DNA from: Linderina pennispora | Taxonomy: Eukaryota; Kickxellomycota; Kickxellomycetes; Kickxellales; Kickxellaceae | Direction of reading: 5' to 3' | NCBI RefSeq assembly: GCF_002104995.1 | Contig: NW_024468253.1 | Span: 496,001 to 560,000 of the forward strand | Length of the DNA stretch: 64,000 bases | Shown here: positions 1-15,482 of the stretch, piece after piece | How the letters are laid out: each line of letters opens with the position of its first letter | Position numbering within the stretch: position 1 is the stretch's first letter | Translations under genes and position numbers: made by a program | The notes under the pieces: model-generated | Told to the model about the DNA's origin: nothing | Databases searched by the model: none | Seen by the model: the letters and a program-made list of their open reading frames with translations, nothing else

Positions 1-2046
1 GCCCGCTAGCCAAGCCCGAGATGCGCGTGTCGCCAGAGCTGGGGAACGTATGTTTTGCGTCGTCGTCCTACGGCTGGTGCTTCTCTCTCGAATCGTTTGC
101 GCAGCAGTATGTAGCGAAATGGGATATGCCAGTGCGGGCACGCGACTTGGCCAAGCGCCTGTGGGGCGACGTGTACTACCACCCGCAGCGGCGCACTTTT
201 ATGCGCAAGCAGAACGCAGCACATGGCAAGGAGGCGAAGCGGTCGTTCCTGCACTTTATCTTGGAGCCGCTGTATAAGGTGTTTGCCCAGGTTGTCGGCG
301 AGGACGAGCCTGCCCTGCGGCCAGTGGTCGAGTCGCTGGGGATCAAGCTACGAAAAGAGGACTACGCACTGGACGTGCACGACCTGCTGCGGCGGGTCAT
401 GACGCAGTTCTTTGGTCCGCCGACCGGACTCGTCGACATGTGCGAGACACACATCCCATCGCCAGCAGCAAATGCCGAGCGCAAGACAATGTCGCTGTAC
501 ACAGGCCAGATGGATACAGAGACAGCACAGGCGATGCGGCAGTGCGACGCCAATGGGCCACTGGTAATTGCTGTGGCCAAGCAGTACCCGTCGTCCGATG
601 CCTCGCAGTTCTTTGCCCTGGGCCGCATCTTCAGCGGGCATGTCAGCGTGGGCCAGAACGTGCGTGTGCTTGGCGAGGGCTACTCGCCTGGCGACGATGA
701 AGACATGGCCATAGCCACCGTGACTGACGCATGGGTGTACTGCTCGCGCTACAAGATCCCGGTGTCAGGGCTTGGCGCCGGCAGCTGGGTCCTGCTGGGC
801 GGAGTTGACGGGCCGATTAGCAAGACTGCGACCATTGTCGATACGTCGGTGCCTGAAGACGACCTGGCGGTTATCCGGCCGCTGCAGTTCCCCTCGGATC
901 CCGTGATGAAGGTAGCCGTGGAGCCCGTAAACCCGTCGGAGCTGCCCAAGATGCTCAGTGGCCTGCGCAAGATTGGCAAATCGTACCCACTGGTGCAGAC
1001 ACGCGTCGAGGAGAGCGGCGAGCACATTGTGCTGGGCAGCGGCGAGTTGTACCTGGACTGCATCATGCACGACCTGCGGACAATGTACAGTGAGATCGAG
1101 ATCAAGGTCGCTGACCCGGTGGTGGCCTTCCGCGAGACCGTCTCGGAGACCTCGGCGATCAAGGTATTTGGCGACTCGCCCAACGGCAAGAACCGGCTGA
1201 CCTATCATTGCTGAGCCCATGGAGCAGGGGATTGCCGAGGACATCGAGTCGGGCAAGGTTTCGCTGCAGTGGCCAGCGCGCCAGGTCGGCCAGTTCTTTG
1301 AGGCCAACTACGGCTGGGACATCCTGGCCGGGCGCTCGATCTGGGCATTTGGACCGGGTCCCCAGGGCCCAAACATGCTGTCTGACGACACGCTACCGGG
1401 AGAGACAGACAAGGCCCTACTGCGCAGCGTGCGCGACTCGGTCAAGCAGGGCTTCCAGTGGGCAGCGCGCGAAGGCCCGCTGTGCGATGAGCCGATGCGC
1501 AACACGCGGTTCCGCATCCTCTCGGTGGACCTGGCCAGCGCCGCCATCCACCGCGGCGGCGGCCAGCTGATCCCGGCAGCGCGGCGTGTCTGCTACTCGA
1601 GCTTTTTGACATCTGAGCCGCGGCTCATGGAGCCCATCGAGCATGTCGAGATCCAGGCGCCTGCTGACTGCGTCTCGGCTGTCTACACGGTTCTGGGCCG
1701 CCGGCGCGGCCACGTCACCCACGACGCGCCCAAGCCCGGGTCGCCCATGTACACGATCAAGGCGATGCTGCCAACGATTGACTCGTTCGGGTTCGAGACC
1801 GACCTGCGCACATACACCAACGGGCAGGCGTTCTGCCAGCAGTTCTTTGACCACTGGCAGGTTGTGCCCGGAGAGCCGCTTGACAAGGAGATTGTGCTGC
1901 GGCCCCTGGAGCCGTCGTCGGCGCAGCAGCTAGCCAGGGACTTTATGCTCAAGACCCGACGCCGCAAGGGACTCAGCGACGATGTGTCGATTGACAAGTT
2001 CATTGATGATCCGACACTGAGGGATTTGGTAAAAAGCTTATATTGA
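1..2046 (+). CDS. SNU114: U5 snRNP GTPase Snu114/EFTUD2, 5'-truncated
   Basis: This is the C-terminal two thirds of the EF-2-like GTPase of the U5 snRNP, which drives spliceosome activation and disassembly. Reading is open from the window edge; the GTPase domain lies outside the window. Seen in order: an [19 protein letters not shown] segment, RLWGD, the EF-Tu domain-2 region ([24 protein letters not shown]), [11 protein letters not shown] of domain III, then [19 protein letters not shown], the domain-[34 protein letters not shown] and the tail [17 protein letters not shown]. These follow human EFTUD2 almost residue for residue. One extra base near 1201-1207 shifts the frame between NRLT and IIAEPMEQG, where no intron fits. 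The gene converges on the ABC transporter, with 33 bp between stops. Confidence 0.95.
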
Positions 2047-2079
2047 AAACACTCAAGGAATTCCGAATAACAGCATCTC

Positions 2080-5000
2080 TTAGTTTTCGTTAGACCTTGC
2101 CCAGAGCTCGCGGAACACGCCGTCCTGCTTGTTCAGCAGGATCTCTGGCGTGTCGAACTCTGCCACCTTCCCCTTGTCAAGCACCAGGATACGGTCGGAG
2201 TCGACGATGGTGTTGAGGCGGTGGGCGATGGTCAGCACCGTGCAATCCTTGAACTCCTTGCGGATCGACTCCTGGATGATGGAGTCGCTCTCGGGATCAA
2301 TCGCCGCTGTAGCCTCGTCGAGCACCAGGATCTTGGCGCGCTTGAGCAGGGCACGGGCCAGGCAGATAAGCTGGCGCTGGCCAACGCTGAAGTTCTCGCC
2401 GCCCTGCGTCACAACAAACTCCAGACGCTCGTCCTTTGCGCGAATGGCATCGCCCAGGTGGGCGTTGTCCAGCGCACGCCAGATCTCGTCGTCCGAGTAC
2501 TTGTTGAACGGATCCAGGTTACTACGAACCGAGCCAGCAAACAGCACCGGGTCCTGGGGGATGATCGAGAGGCGGCTACGCAGATCAAAGAGACCGTACT
2601 TGGAGATGTCCTGGCCGTCGAGCAGAATCTGGCCCGACGCACCTTCAATGATACGGAACAGCGCCAGCGTCAGCGACGACTTGCCAGCGCCAGTGCGTCC
2701 AACGATGCCGACCTTCTCTTTGGGACGGATAGTGAACGAGATTTCCCTCAGCACCAGATCCAGACCCTCGCGGTAGCGCGTCGAGTAGTTGCGGAACTCG
2801 ACAGCACCCTGCTCGGGCCACTGCTCAGTGGGGCGGTTGTCCTCAATGACCTCGGGCGCCTCAGATGGCAGATGCTCGTACTCTTGGATGCGCACGTAGT
2901 CGCACATGGAGTTCTCCAGATCGCACTCCATGCGCAGCATCCAGTTCACCTGCTGCGTGCTCTGCAGGGCATAGGTGACCGACAGGCCAACAAGGCCGGC
3001 GTCAATGGCGCTGTATTTTAGCGACAGGACGCCTAGCAGGGCTGTCGCGAAGATAATGCACGCCGACATGAACTCGAGCCGCACCGCCAGCCAGCGGTTC
3101 AGAGACAGGTACGGGAACACGCACCGCTGGTTGGCGTCCAGCTTGCGGATGTTCTCGGCCATGAACCGCTCGGCCTGTCCGTAGGCGCGCACCGTCGAGG
3201 CACCGCCGAGGGTTTCCTGGAAGCTCGCGTAGATGGGCGACCGCGTGGTCGAGTCCAGACGCTTCAGTGTCCGCGACGTCGTCAAGAAGTAGTGCTTCAG
3301 GTAGAAGAAGAACACGACCACCGGCACCAGGACTACACCAAACGCCGGGAACGACACCACAATGACAATCACCGAAAAGGAGATGTTGGACAGGTTCTGG
3401 AACCACGACGCCAGGGTCTGCGGAATCACCGAGTCCACCGAGTTCTGGTCCTTGGAAAAGCGCTGCAGGATCCGGCCCAGCGGGGTTGTGTCAAAGAACG
3501 ACATGGGCGAGCGGAACACCGCGTACAGCATGTTCTTGTGCGTGGTCTTTCCAGAGTTGACAGCGCAGATTGTCCACAGCGTCTGCGACCGGATCAAGCA
3601 GAAGACCGCGGCGACGACTCCATACAGACCATAAATAGTGATGTAGTACATGGGCTTGTGTGGGTCCTCGGTGCCTTCGCGCTCATGCTGCTCGTTCGCC
3701 GACGACCATGTCTTTAGCCACACGTTGCTGAGCACCAGCAGCCCCTGGTTCATCAGCATGCTGGCTACGAACACGAAGATGCCGTAGAACGTGCATGCGC
3801 GCAGATAGTCAATGTATGACTCCGTCGAGACCTTGCCGGTAGCCGAGATCTCGGCTTCAATAAGCTGATCGCCCTGGATGCTGTCGGTGGTGCGCAGCTG
3901 GCCGGCTCTCTGGATCGGCGCAACACTGGCTGCTGGCAGCGTCTGCACGGTCGAGCGGCGGCGCCCGCTGCTTGAACTAGACAGGTCGCCGTCCATAGCG
4001 TCGGCAGGCGGAGCAAGCTGCGTGAAGCTAGCTGTCGGCGTGACTGCGGATGACGCAGGGGTAGACAAATCACCGTTGCCAAACTCCTGAACCAGATTGA
4101 AGACCAGGCCACGGCGCTCCATCAGCGACAAGGCAGAGCCATACTCAGCAATCTGCCCGTCGCGCAGCAGCATCACCGAGTCGCAGCGGGTCAGGTATTG
4201 CACCGCGTTGGTAATGTGGATGCGCGTGCGGGACTTGAGCAGACCCTGCGGGCCAAGCACCTGGTCAAACAGATGGCGGCCGACATGGGCATCGACTGCA
4301 GAAAGCGGATCGTCGAGAATATACACATCGGCACGCGAGTAGACAGCACGGGCCAGCGAGACACGGGCCTTCTGGCCACCCGACAGGTTGATTCCCTTCT
4401 CACCGATCTCGGTCAGATCGCCGGCCGCCAGAATCTCGAGGTCGGGGCGCAGCGCGCAGGCGTCAATGACGCGGTTGTAGAACTCCTCGTTGTACTTTAG
4501 CCCGAAAAGGATGTTATCACGCAGCGTCGCGTTCATGATCCATGGCTGCTGCGACGCATAGGCCACCTTGCCGTGGATAGTGACCTCGCCACGCACCTTG
4601 CGCATGTCGCCGAGCAGAGCCGAGACCAGCGAGGACTTGCCAGAACCCACCCGACCCACAACCGCCAGATGCTCGTCGCTCTTGGCGGCAAAGTCAACGT
4701 TGTCCAGAATATTGGCGCCGTTGCGGTCCCACTTGAACGCAGCGTCACTGACACGCACAGCGACCTCAGTCTCGCCAGGCGATGCAGTCTTGCGCACGCT
4801 CTCCAGCCGTGTGATCGAATCCAAGTCGAGCTCGTCGCTGACCAGCAGCTTGTAGATCCGGCCCAGCGCAACACTGGCCTCGACAATCGACGAGATGATG
4901 ATTGGGAACATGGTCAGCGGGAAGCGCAGCAGGTTGAACAGCGACAGGGCGACAAACACCAGCTGGGCAGTCAGCGGGCCGTGCGACTCGCCGTCAAACA

Positions 5001-6694
5001 TGGCGTAGACAAAGAACGTCAGGAACGAGACCAGGAATGGCACAACCATCATCGACAGCGACGCGTAGGCGTTCATGATGCCGTACTTTTTCATTGTGGC
5101 CAGCTCAAAGTTCTCGCGCACGTCGCGGATGTTCTCCAGGAACGAGCGCTCCCAGGCATAGAGCTTGATCACCTTGATTCCTGACAGGGCCTCGTCGATC
5201 ATCGTCGTGCGCTTGTCCTTGTTCGTCATCTGTGCCTTCTGCAGGTCGCGCATGCGCGTCGTCAGCCAGCCGTTGACGGGGATGGCCAGGATCATGACCA
5301 GGAATTCCGGCAAACACCGACCAGCCGAGGGTGTTGTACAGGAGATACACAGCAAAGATGATCTGGACGGGGCCCTGACCACGCAATGTGCATGTAGTCG
5401 ACAACACCGCCGATGCGCTCAACATCAACCGAAAACAGCGTGGTGATGTTGCCAATGGTGTAGTCCTGGCGCGTGTCGTTCGACAGCCTCAGCCCCTTGC
5501 GGTAGATGGCCGAGGTCAGGCTCGACTTGATCTTCATGCCTGTGGTCATGCCCAGCTGGAAGTACTGGTGAAGGAACAGGGTCTGGATGATCTGCAGGCC
5601 GAGCATCGCGAATGCATAGAAAGTATCCGTTCGAGATTGGCTGCGGGTGGTCGGTCGAGAACGACGACACAAAGCCAATCAGACGCGACAGCAGCACCGG
5701 CTGCGTGAACTGCAGGATATCCTGGATCAGCTTGAAGAACCCGGCCAGCGCAAACGGCAGCCCCACCGTGCTCCACAGCGCCCGGATCAGCGATGGCTGG
5801 CGCTTCGCCTCATTGTCGACTTCGTGCTGCCACTTCTCCTCGAACTGGGCCGCAATCCTCGACGGTGCGTACTTGCGCGGCAGGTCCCACAGGTCTGCCT
5901 CGGTCAGAAGCTTGGTGCGCCCCAGCTTCAGCAGCGGCGACATCCACGAGAACGTCAGCTGCGAGAAAATATTCGCGTCCTCCACTGGCGAATGCACGCC
6001 AAAGCGGCTCACCGAGTCGTCATCCAGATCGTCGTCCTCCGCCAGCGCGTATTCCACCAGCCTTGCGCGGCCACAGCTCGGCGCTGAACACAGCCAGGGT
6101 CATGGCGAGCTCGGCATACCGTGCTGGCAGGAGCGCGCGCTTGCGGTGCAGATCAGAGCGCAGCATCACGCCGTCCAGGAGCAGGCTGGTGAGCCAGTAA
6201 AGAAGCAGAATCCCCGAGGACGTGCGCGCCCGTGTCTGCTCGTAGTGATGCAGATCGACAGCCAGCAGGTAGGCGGCGGTCTGCACAAACAGACCGACCA
6301 CAAACACATTGAAACTGCGCGACAGTGGCCGCTGCATTACCGTGTGTACAAGCTCAGCGACAGATGCCACCGCAATGCCGACAGCCAGGGCCATCTTTAT
6401 GTAATACACCGCTGTCTTTGTGTACGGGCTGGGCAGCGCATACATTCCTTGCAGCTTGCGCAGCCGCACCAGCGCCAGGGACAATGAACAGCAGGTTGAG
6501 AGCCGGACCCAGCACTCCATGCTCAAAGCAGGGAGTCAGGTCGATTTCACGCCGGGAGCTCCAGGGGCCCTAATCAGGAAAAAGCAGTAATTAGCAAGCA
6601 GCACCGAGTGGTCGTAGCGCAAGGCGACCAGCAAGCTCCTGCGGCAACGTACCCAGCCTTCTGCGTTGGTGCAGAATCCACGAGGCTTGACCAT
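2080..6694 (-). CDS. ABCC (MRP/Ycf1-type) ABC transporter, copy 1
   Basis: Full-length ABCC exporter, probably vacuolar or plasma membrane, pumping glutathione or other conjugates (family knowledge; substrate unknown). Order: TMD0 with several hydrophobic spans, TMD1 (FTQPVLLSRLIGF), NBD1 (Walker A GRVGSGKSS, signature LSGGQ, Walker B YILDD with the usual ABCC Asp), TMD2, NBD2 (GRTGAGKSS, signature [16 protein letters not shown]). The start is set by an 11-codon-plus first exon (MVKPRGFCTNAEGW) spliced over an 83-nt intron (6570-6652, gtacgt...ttag) to GPWSSRREIDL; the neighbouring copy reads EGWGPLSP at the same point, which supports this. Extra single bases near 6478, 6060, 5620, 5380 and 5303 break the frame; homology continues across each. 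Confidence 0.9.
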
Positions 6695-7683
6695 GTCTGT
6701 CACGGATCGCAGAAAAAAGTGGTGAAAGGAGGATTCAGGGGAATTCCAAAGTGAAAGGGGTTCGATGGGTATGGTGGTTGGCCCGGCAGCGACTGGCGGG
6801 CGGGGCTTCATTTAAATAGTTTCCCCGAGCCGACTCCAGCTCTCCTGTGTGTTTACGACGACACGCACAGACGAATTAGACAGCAGGAAATTACTCACCA
6901 GTGCCGATCCCTCAAAGCCAGGTCCTGCTCTGTGCTTCGTCCTGTGGAAAAAAATACTTTTTGCGATTTGTCAGCTAGGCAGCTCAAGGATGGGGAGGGG
7001 CCAGCATGTCTGCCTAGAGGGCTCGCAGGCTTAGAACAATCCGGACGAATCAGCTGAGTGTTAATACGCAGCGCACTGAATTTGCGCAGAATAGCGCGCT
7101 ACCGCTGGTGGCTGTTGGCGTGCGAGACATGCAGAGTCCGCACCTACGCATGCCAGATCCCCCTGCCAGCAGCAGAGTTATATGAAGCGGGGGGTGTCGC
7201 CGACACAGAGTCATTTGTCATCACGCGGTGGCATCAGCAGCTGTGCAATGGAGCCACGTAGACCCCCTGCTCTGGCCGCAGCGGCCGGCGGTGTCTGGCA
7301 GGTTTCAGGGGTAGAGGGCCCGCTGCCATCTTGCGCCAGCTGATTGCACCCACGTGACAACTCTATGCAGTAGGCAGCCAGCGTCACCGCCATTTCTGCT
7401 GCAGCATGGGCGCTATGGCAGATCTACAGATAGGACTTGTGCCCTCGCCTAGATCGCAACGGAAGCCGAGTTCCATTTGTGCACTGAAAAACGGGTTTGT
7501 GCCAGGACAGTTTTTTTTGCGTTGCAGTCCATTTAAAGCCGCTGTGCGCTTTGACTGCACAACCATTTGCTTCTCTGCTTCGCTTTTTTCTTCTTCCGCT
7601 TTTTAGGCCTGCCCAGACTACATTGGGCCGACACTATTGATCTCCATTCACACTCTTTAGGGCAGTAAGGCTTTAAATCTCCA
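6695..7683. promoter_or_regulatory. Divergent intergenic region between two ABCC genes
   Basis: About 990 bp between the start codons of two similar, head-to-head ABCC genes, so it should hold both promoters. Visible are AT-rich TATA-like stretches (ATTTAAATAG near 6811, ATTTAAAGCC near 7529), one CACGTG at 7351-7356 and a T-rich run just before the downstream ATG. I see no convincing coding exon and no recognisable pleiotropic-drug-response element. Confidence 0.5.
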
Positions 7684-12275
<4,592 letters not shown>

Positions 12276-12743
12276 TGGACCTATTATTACCCTGAACCCT
12301 TTTCAAATACAAATCATTTTTGCCGACAGATGGTGCCCAACTCCAGCCTCACATTGGGCTTTTCTCTGTGCCTACAACAGATACATCGTCGATGCATGTG
12401 TGCAGTCAATCTCTGATCACCCCGAGCCAGAGAGACTCCCCTGGTGCTCCCGCTCCTTCCCAACCGCTGCGGTCTATGTATGCACATGGCGTCATGTGGT
12501 TCTTGTCCATCACCGAGGCATCTCTCCTCTCTGTTGCAAACACCTGTTTGACTTTCCACATGCGCTTTCCTCTTGGCACGTCTGCTAGAAGGGTCAAAAT
12601 TTATGCTATTAGAGCCAAATGTATGCTGCTTGTGAGAAAACTGCCTGCGTTGCCAGGTGCCAATCCTGCTGCATGGCTGCACACCTTACCAGCGCGCGGT
12701 GTTTTGGATCTGGGGGTGTCACATAAACACCGGCATGCTCTTC
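12276..12743. other. Intergenic, convergent 3' ends
   Basis: About 470 bp between the stops of the ABC transporter and the minus-strand protease gene. No coding exon, repeat or RNA gene is evident; it should contain both 3' UTRs. Confidence 0.4.
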
Positions 12744-13533
12744 TTAGCAGTCCATATTGTGGATGAGGTCTAGCAGAATCTTGCGAGCCTTTATCGGATG
12801 AACCAGGTCGCCATAGTCGATCCACCAGAAGGTGTTTTCGATGACTGGCGGCTTGAGCATCATCGGTCTAAAGAATGTGAACGGCGCTTTGTAATTTGCA
12901 AACGGCGACATTGGCCGCTGTATCAAGTCCGGCACGCTGATATCTAGCATCTGCGGCGAGCTTGGCAGCCGCAAGTCCGCGTATCTCCTCGCCAGCAACA
13001 TCCGCAAACAGCACCACAAACATCCCGCAGTCGAATCCGTTCTCCTGTTGCGGGCAGCTGTGCATGACAATCTTCGTCAGCTCGTTGCCCAGAAGATAGT
13101 CGATGCGGCGCTGTGTCTGCGACGCTGCACTATAGTTTGTCGCCGCCAGGCTGTCAAAGTAATGGTAGGTGCGTGTCGACCGGATATAGATGAGTCAGGG
13201 ACCAGTGCGCTATGCCCCTGCGCATAAACGGCCGCGACGGGTCGGCAGGCTGCTGCCCGTTGACGGGGATGAATATCACTTCTTTGCAGGTCCATGTTGC
13301 TCGGCGCCACGGCCAGAAGATTGGGCGACGCTGCCTGGTGTGTCAGGTAGTATGAGATTGTTGGCTTCAGAAACAGTACCGAGTCGTCGCCTTTGAGGAT
13401 GTCGTGCATCAGATACTCAAAGTAGAAGCTCAGGATATTGTCGTTTAGCCATTGCCCTTCGTGCAGGGTAGCTGGGGTCGCCCTTGAACAGCACTGTGTC
13501 GTGGTAGCTGAGAATGGCACGCTCCTGCATCAT
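12744..13533 (-). CDS. SENP8/Den1 (NEDP1)-like C48 cysteine protease
   Basis: A small Ulp1-fold protease. Its length and the N-terminal pattern ILSYHDTVLF...WLNDNILSFYFEYL match the NEDD8-specific SENP8/Den1 group better than the large SUMO proteases. Catalytic residues are visible: His in AHWSL, Asp in YHYFDS, the oxyanion Gln in CPQQENGFD, and nucleophile Cys in FDCGMF. Expected role (family knowledge): processing NEDD8/Rub1 and removing it from cullins. Single extra bases near 13469, 13285, 13195 and 13005 break the frame, four in under 0.8 kb, the highest density in the window. The proposed start is the ATG pair at 13528-13533. A splice-acceptor-like sequence ending at 13542 lies just upstream, so a short 5' exon could be missing. 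The C-terminal 60 residues (FWWIDYGDL) extend past the usual family end. Confidence 0.82.
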
Positions 13534-13902
13534 ACGTACGGCTAGGGAATGTGGTTAGAGCTTGGGATAGACAGCGGTACAGGAAGAATATTATGTAGAA
13601 TAGGACGCTGGGAATTATCGTAGGAGCTGAGGCGGGAAGCAGCAGAAGGTTGTCAACGAGGGCTTTTTGGAATCACACGCAGCGGGGCCCTCACGCACCA
13701 CATCTTTTTTGTGCGAGAACGACCTACCACGCTGCAGATGCGACAGCTCATGTCCACATGACATGCGTCAGGCCCTCGTTTTTGCACATCCGTCGCAATC
13801 CCCTCCTTCGGACCTCCCCAGGATCGTCATGTCTGCCGGATGTTTTCAGTCATACATTTTGCACAGCCAAATATCCAGTGTCAAGAGCTATCAGCGGCTA
13901 TC
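13534..13902. other. Intergenic, possible 5' exon/intron of the SENP8-like gene
   Basis: On the minus strand a CTAAC branch-like motif followed by CCCTAG sits directly before the protease start, as at an intron end. No upstream exon can be identified with confidence. Otherwise nothing recognisable. Confidence 0.3.
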
Positions 13903-15232
13903 TTATGTCTCCATCCACTTGATCCCGCCATAGAGCAGAACCGGTTTCTGCAGTCGGCCAGGAACAGGCGCCAGCAGCGTCAGCCGCTTCTTTGCCATAT
14001 CCACGCCGGTCACACTCACGAATCCCAGCGCCTGCATGCCAACAACACCCTCCCTTGCCTCGTCCCGCCTGGCGTCAGTCACAGCCAGAATCGAGTGCGA
14101 GAGGCCCTCGTCGGGAGTGACTTCCAGCACGCTCGTATCAGTCACCATACGGGATTCGCCCAGCGGCAATGTCGACGATGGCGCTCGTGCATCTTCGCCA
14201 ATGCGCACAACCAGGATGTCGTCAAAGTTTGTGATGGTCGAGTACGACGATACCGGATTGCCGCTGGTTCCGTAAAAGTACTGCCTGACAATGCGGCTGT
14301 TGTACTGCCGGCGAAACGCAGGCTCGCGATCAACCACACCACCAGACTTGGCCAGCTTGACAACCGTCACGCCAGCCATTTTGCTCGAAAACGCGCTGTA
14401 CATGCGCTCGTTGCCAACCACAATCAGCACGTTGATTTTCAACTTTTCGGCTGCATACTCGAGCACTTCGTACTTGCTTGCATCTGAGACGCCCCGCGTA
14501 TCGACGACGAATCCTGATCCTGCCGCAAATCGATCCGTGCGCAGCCGCAAGTCAATTGATTGCGCGACTCTATCTACCAACAGTTTATACAGCAGCACGT
14601 TGTCGGTCGGCTGCTCGTGCCCAAACTGCCACACGATCGGTGTAGCTGGAGGTGCATTTGATGATGCCTCCGCGTACCCTATCCAGCTGTCCTCAATGCT
14701 AATGGCATGCGTGATTGGTGTCACCGACAACGTGCCAGGAACCGTGATTGTAGCTTCATGCGGATCCAGATCAGCAAAAAGCGGTGTCTCCTTGCATCCG
14801 CACCGCGTAGTTCAGCAGCAGCTTTGCAATTGACGTCTTGCCACTGTCCTCAGGTCCGATAATCATGACCCGTGGCGTTGCGGCTGATTCATCGCTGCCA
14901 CCAGAGATATCACCGTGCGCCTGGACGCGCTTCTGCTGCAGCGCCATATGCACATTGATGTACGAGTCCATGGGTGTCTCGCCGGCGACATAGGCCGACT
15001 GGCACTCGCCCACCACCCGCAGAGTGCACCCCTCCCAAGAGAATATCGCCCCGTTTTCGCCGCTGAACGAGTAGTCTGTTGTTGGACCGAGCTCAGCACC
15101 AAAGTACTCGGCACACCCAGACACAAGCGTGACCTTGATCGTCTTTCTAAACGCAACCTCGAACCGGAACTCTTCGCCCGCCTTCAATTGCCACTCTTTG
15201 GCTGCCTCATTTAGCTCCTTGGCAGCTGTCAT
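13903..15232 (-). CDS. CLP1: Clp1, polyribonucleotide 5'-kinase family subunit of pre-mRNA cleavage factor
   Basis: Clp1 is the P-loop subunit of cleavage factor IA, linking 3'-end cleavage to polyadenylation through Pcf11; in animals it is also an RNA 5'-kinase (family knowledge). Seen: N-terminal beta-domain (FRFEVAFRKTIKVTLVSGCAE, YFGAEL), a Walker A of the form GPEDSGKTS, LLLNYAVR, then a FADLDPHEATITVPGTLSV segment corresponding to the conserved DLDPGEG block, and a C-terminal beta-domain ending in IKWMET. About 440 residues, the normal length. One extra base in a T run (14776-14780) separates GDTAF from ADLDP; removing one T restores it. The start is the first ATG, giving the usual short N-terminus. 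Confidence 0.92.
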
Positions 15233-15482
15233 TTCAGGAAAGGAGTAAAGGCGTCAACCTCGTTGGAATGCAATATGGAGTAGAGAAAAGCTGAGCAGCA
15301 AAAAAGAAGGCTTGGCTCATCCTCTTCGCGTCACTGAGCCGACCTGGACAGATGGCTCGCGGCTCGCTGCAGCTCGGAGTCTGAGGTTGGGCATCCTGTA
15401 TTAAACCCCATGCCAACAATGCTTGAAGCTGTAACCATCAGCAGCAATGACCAACGCATTTGAATTTATTAGTAGTCGTCTT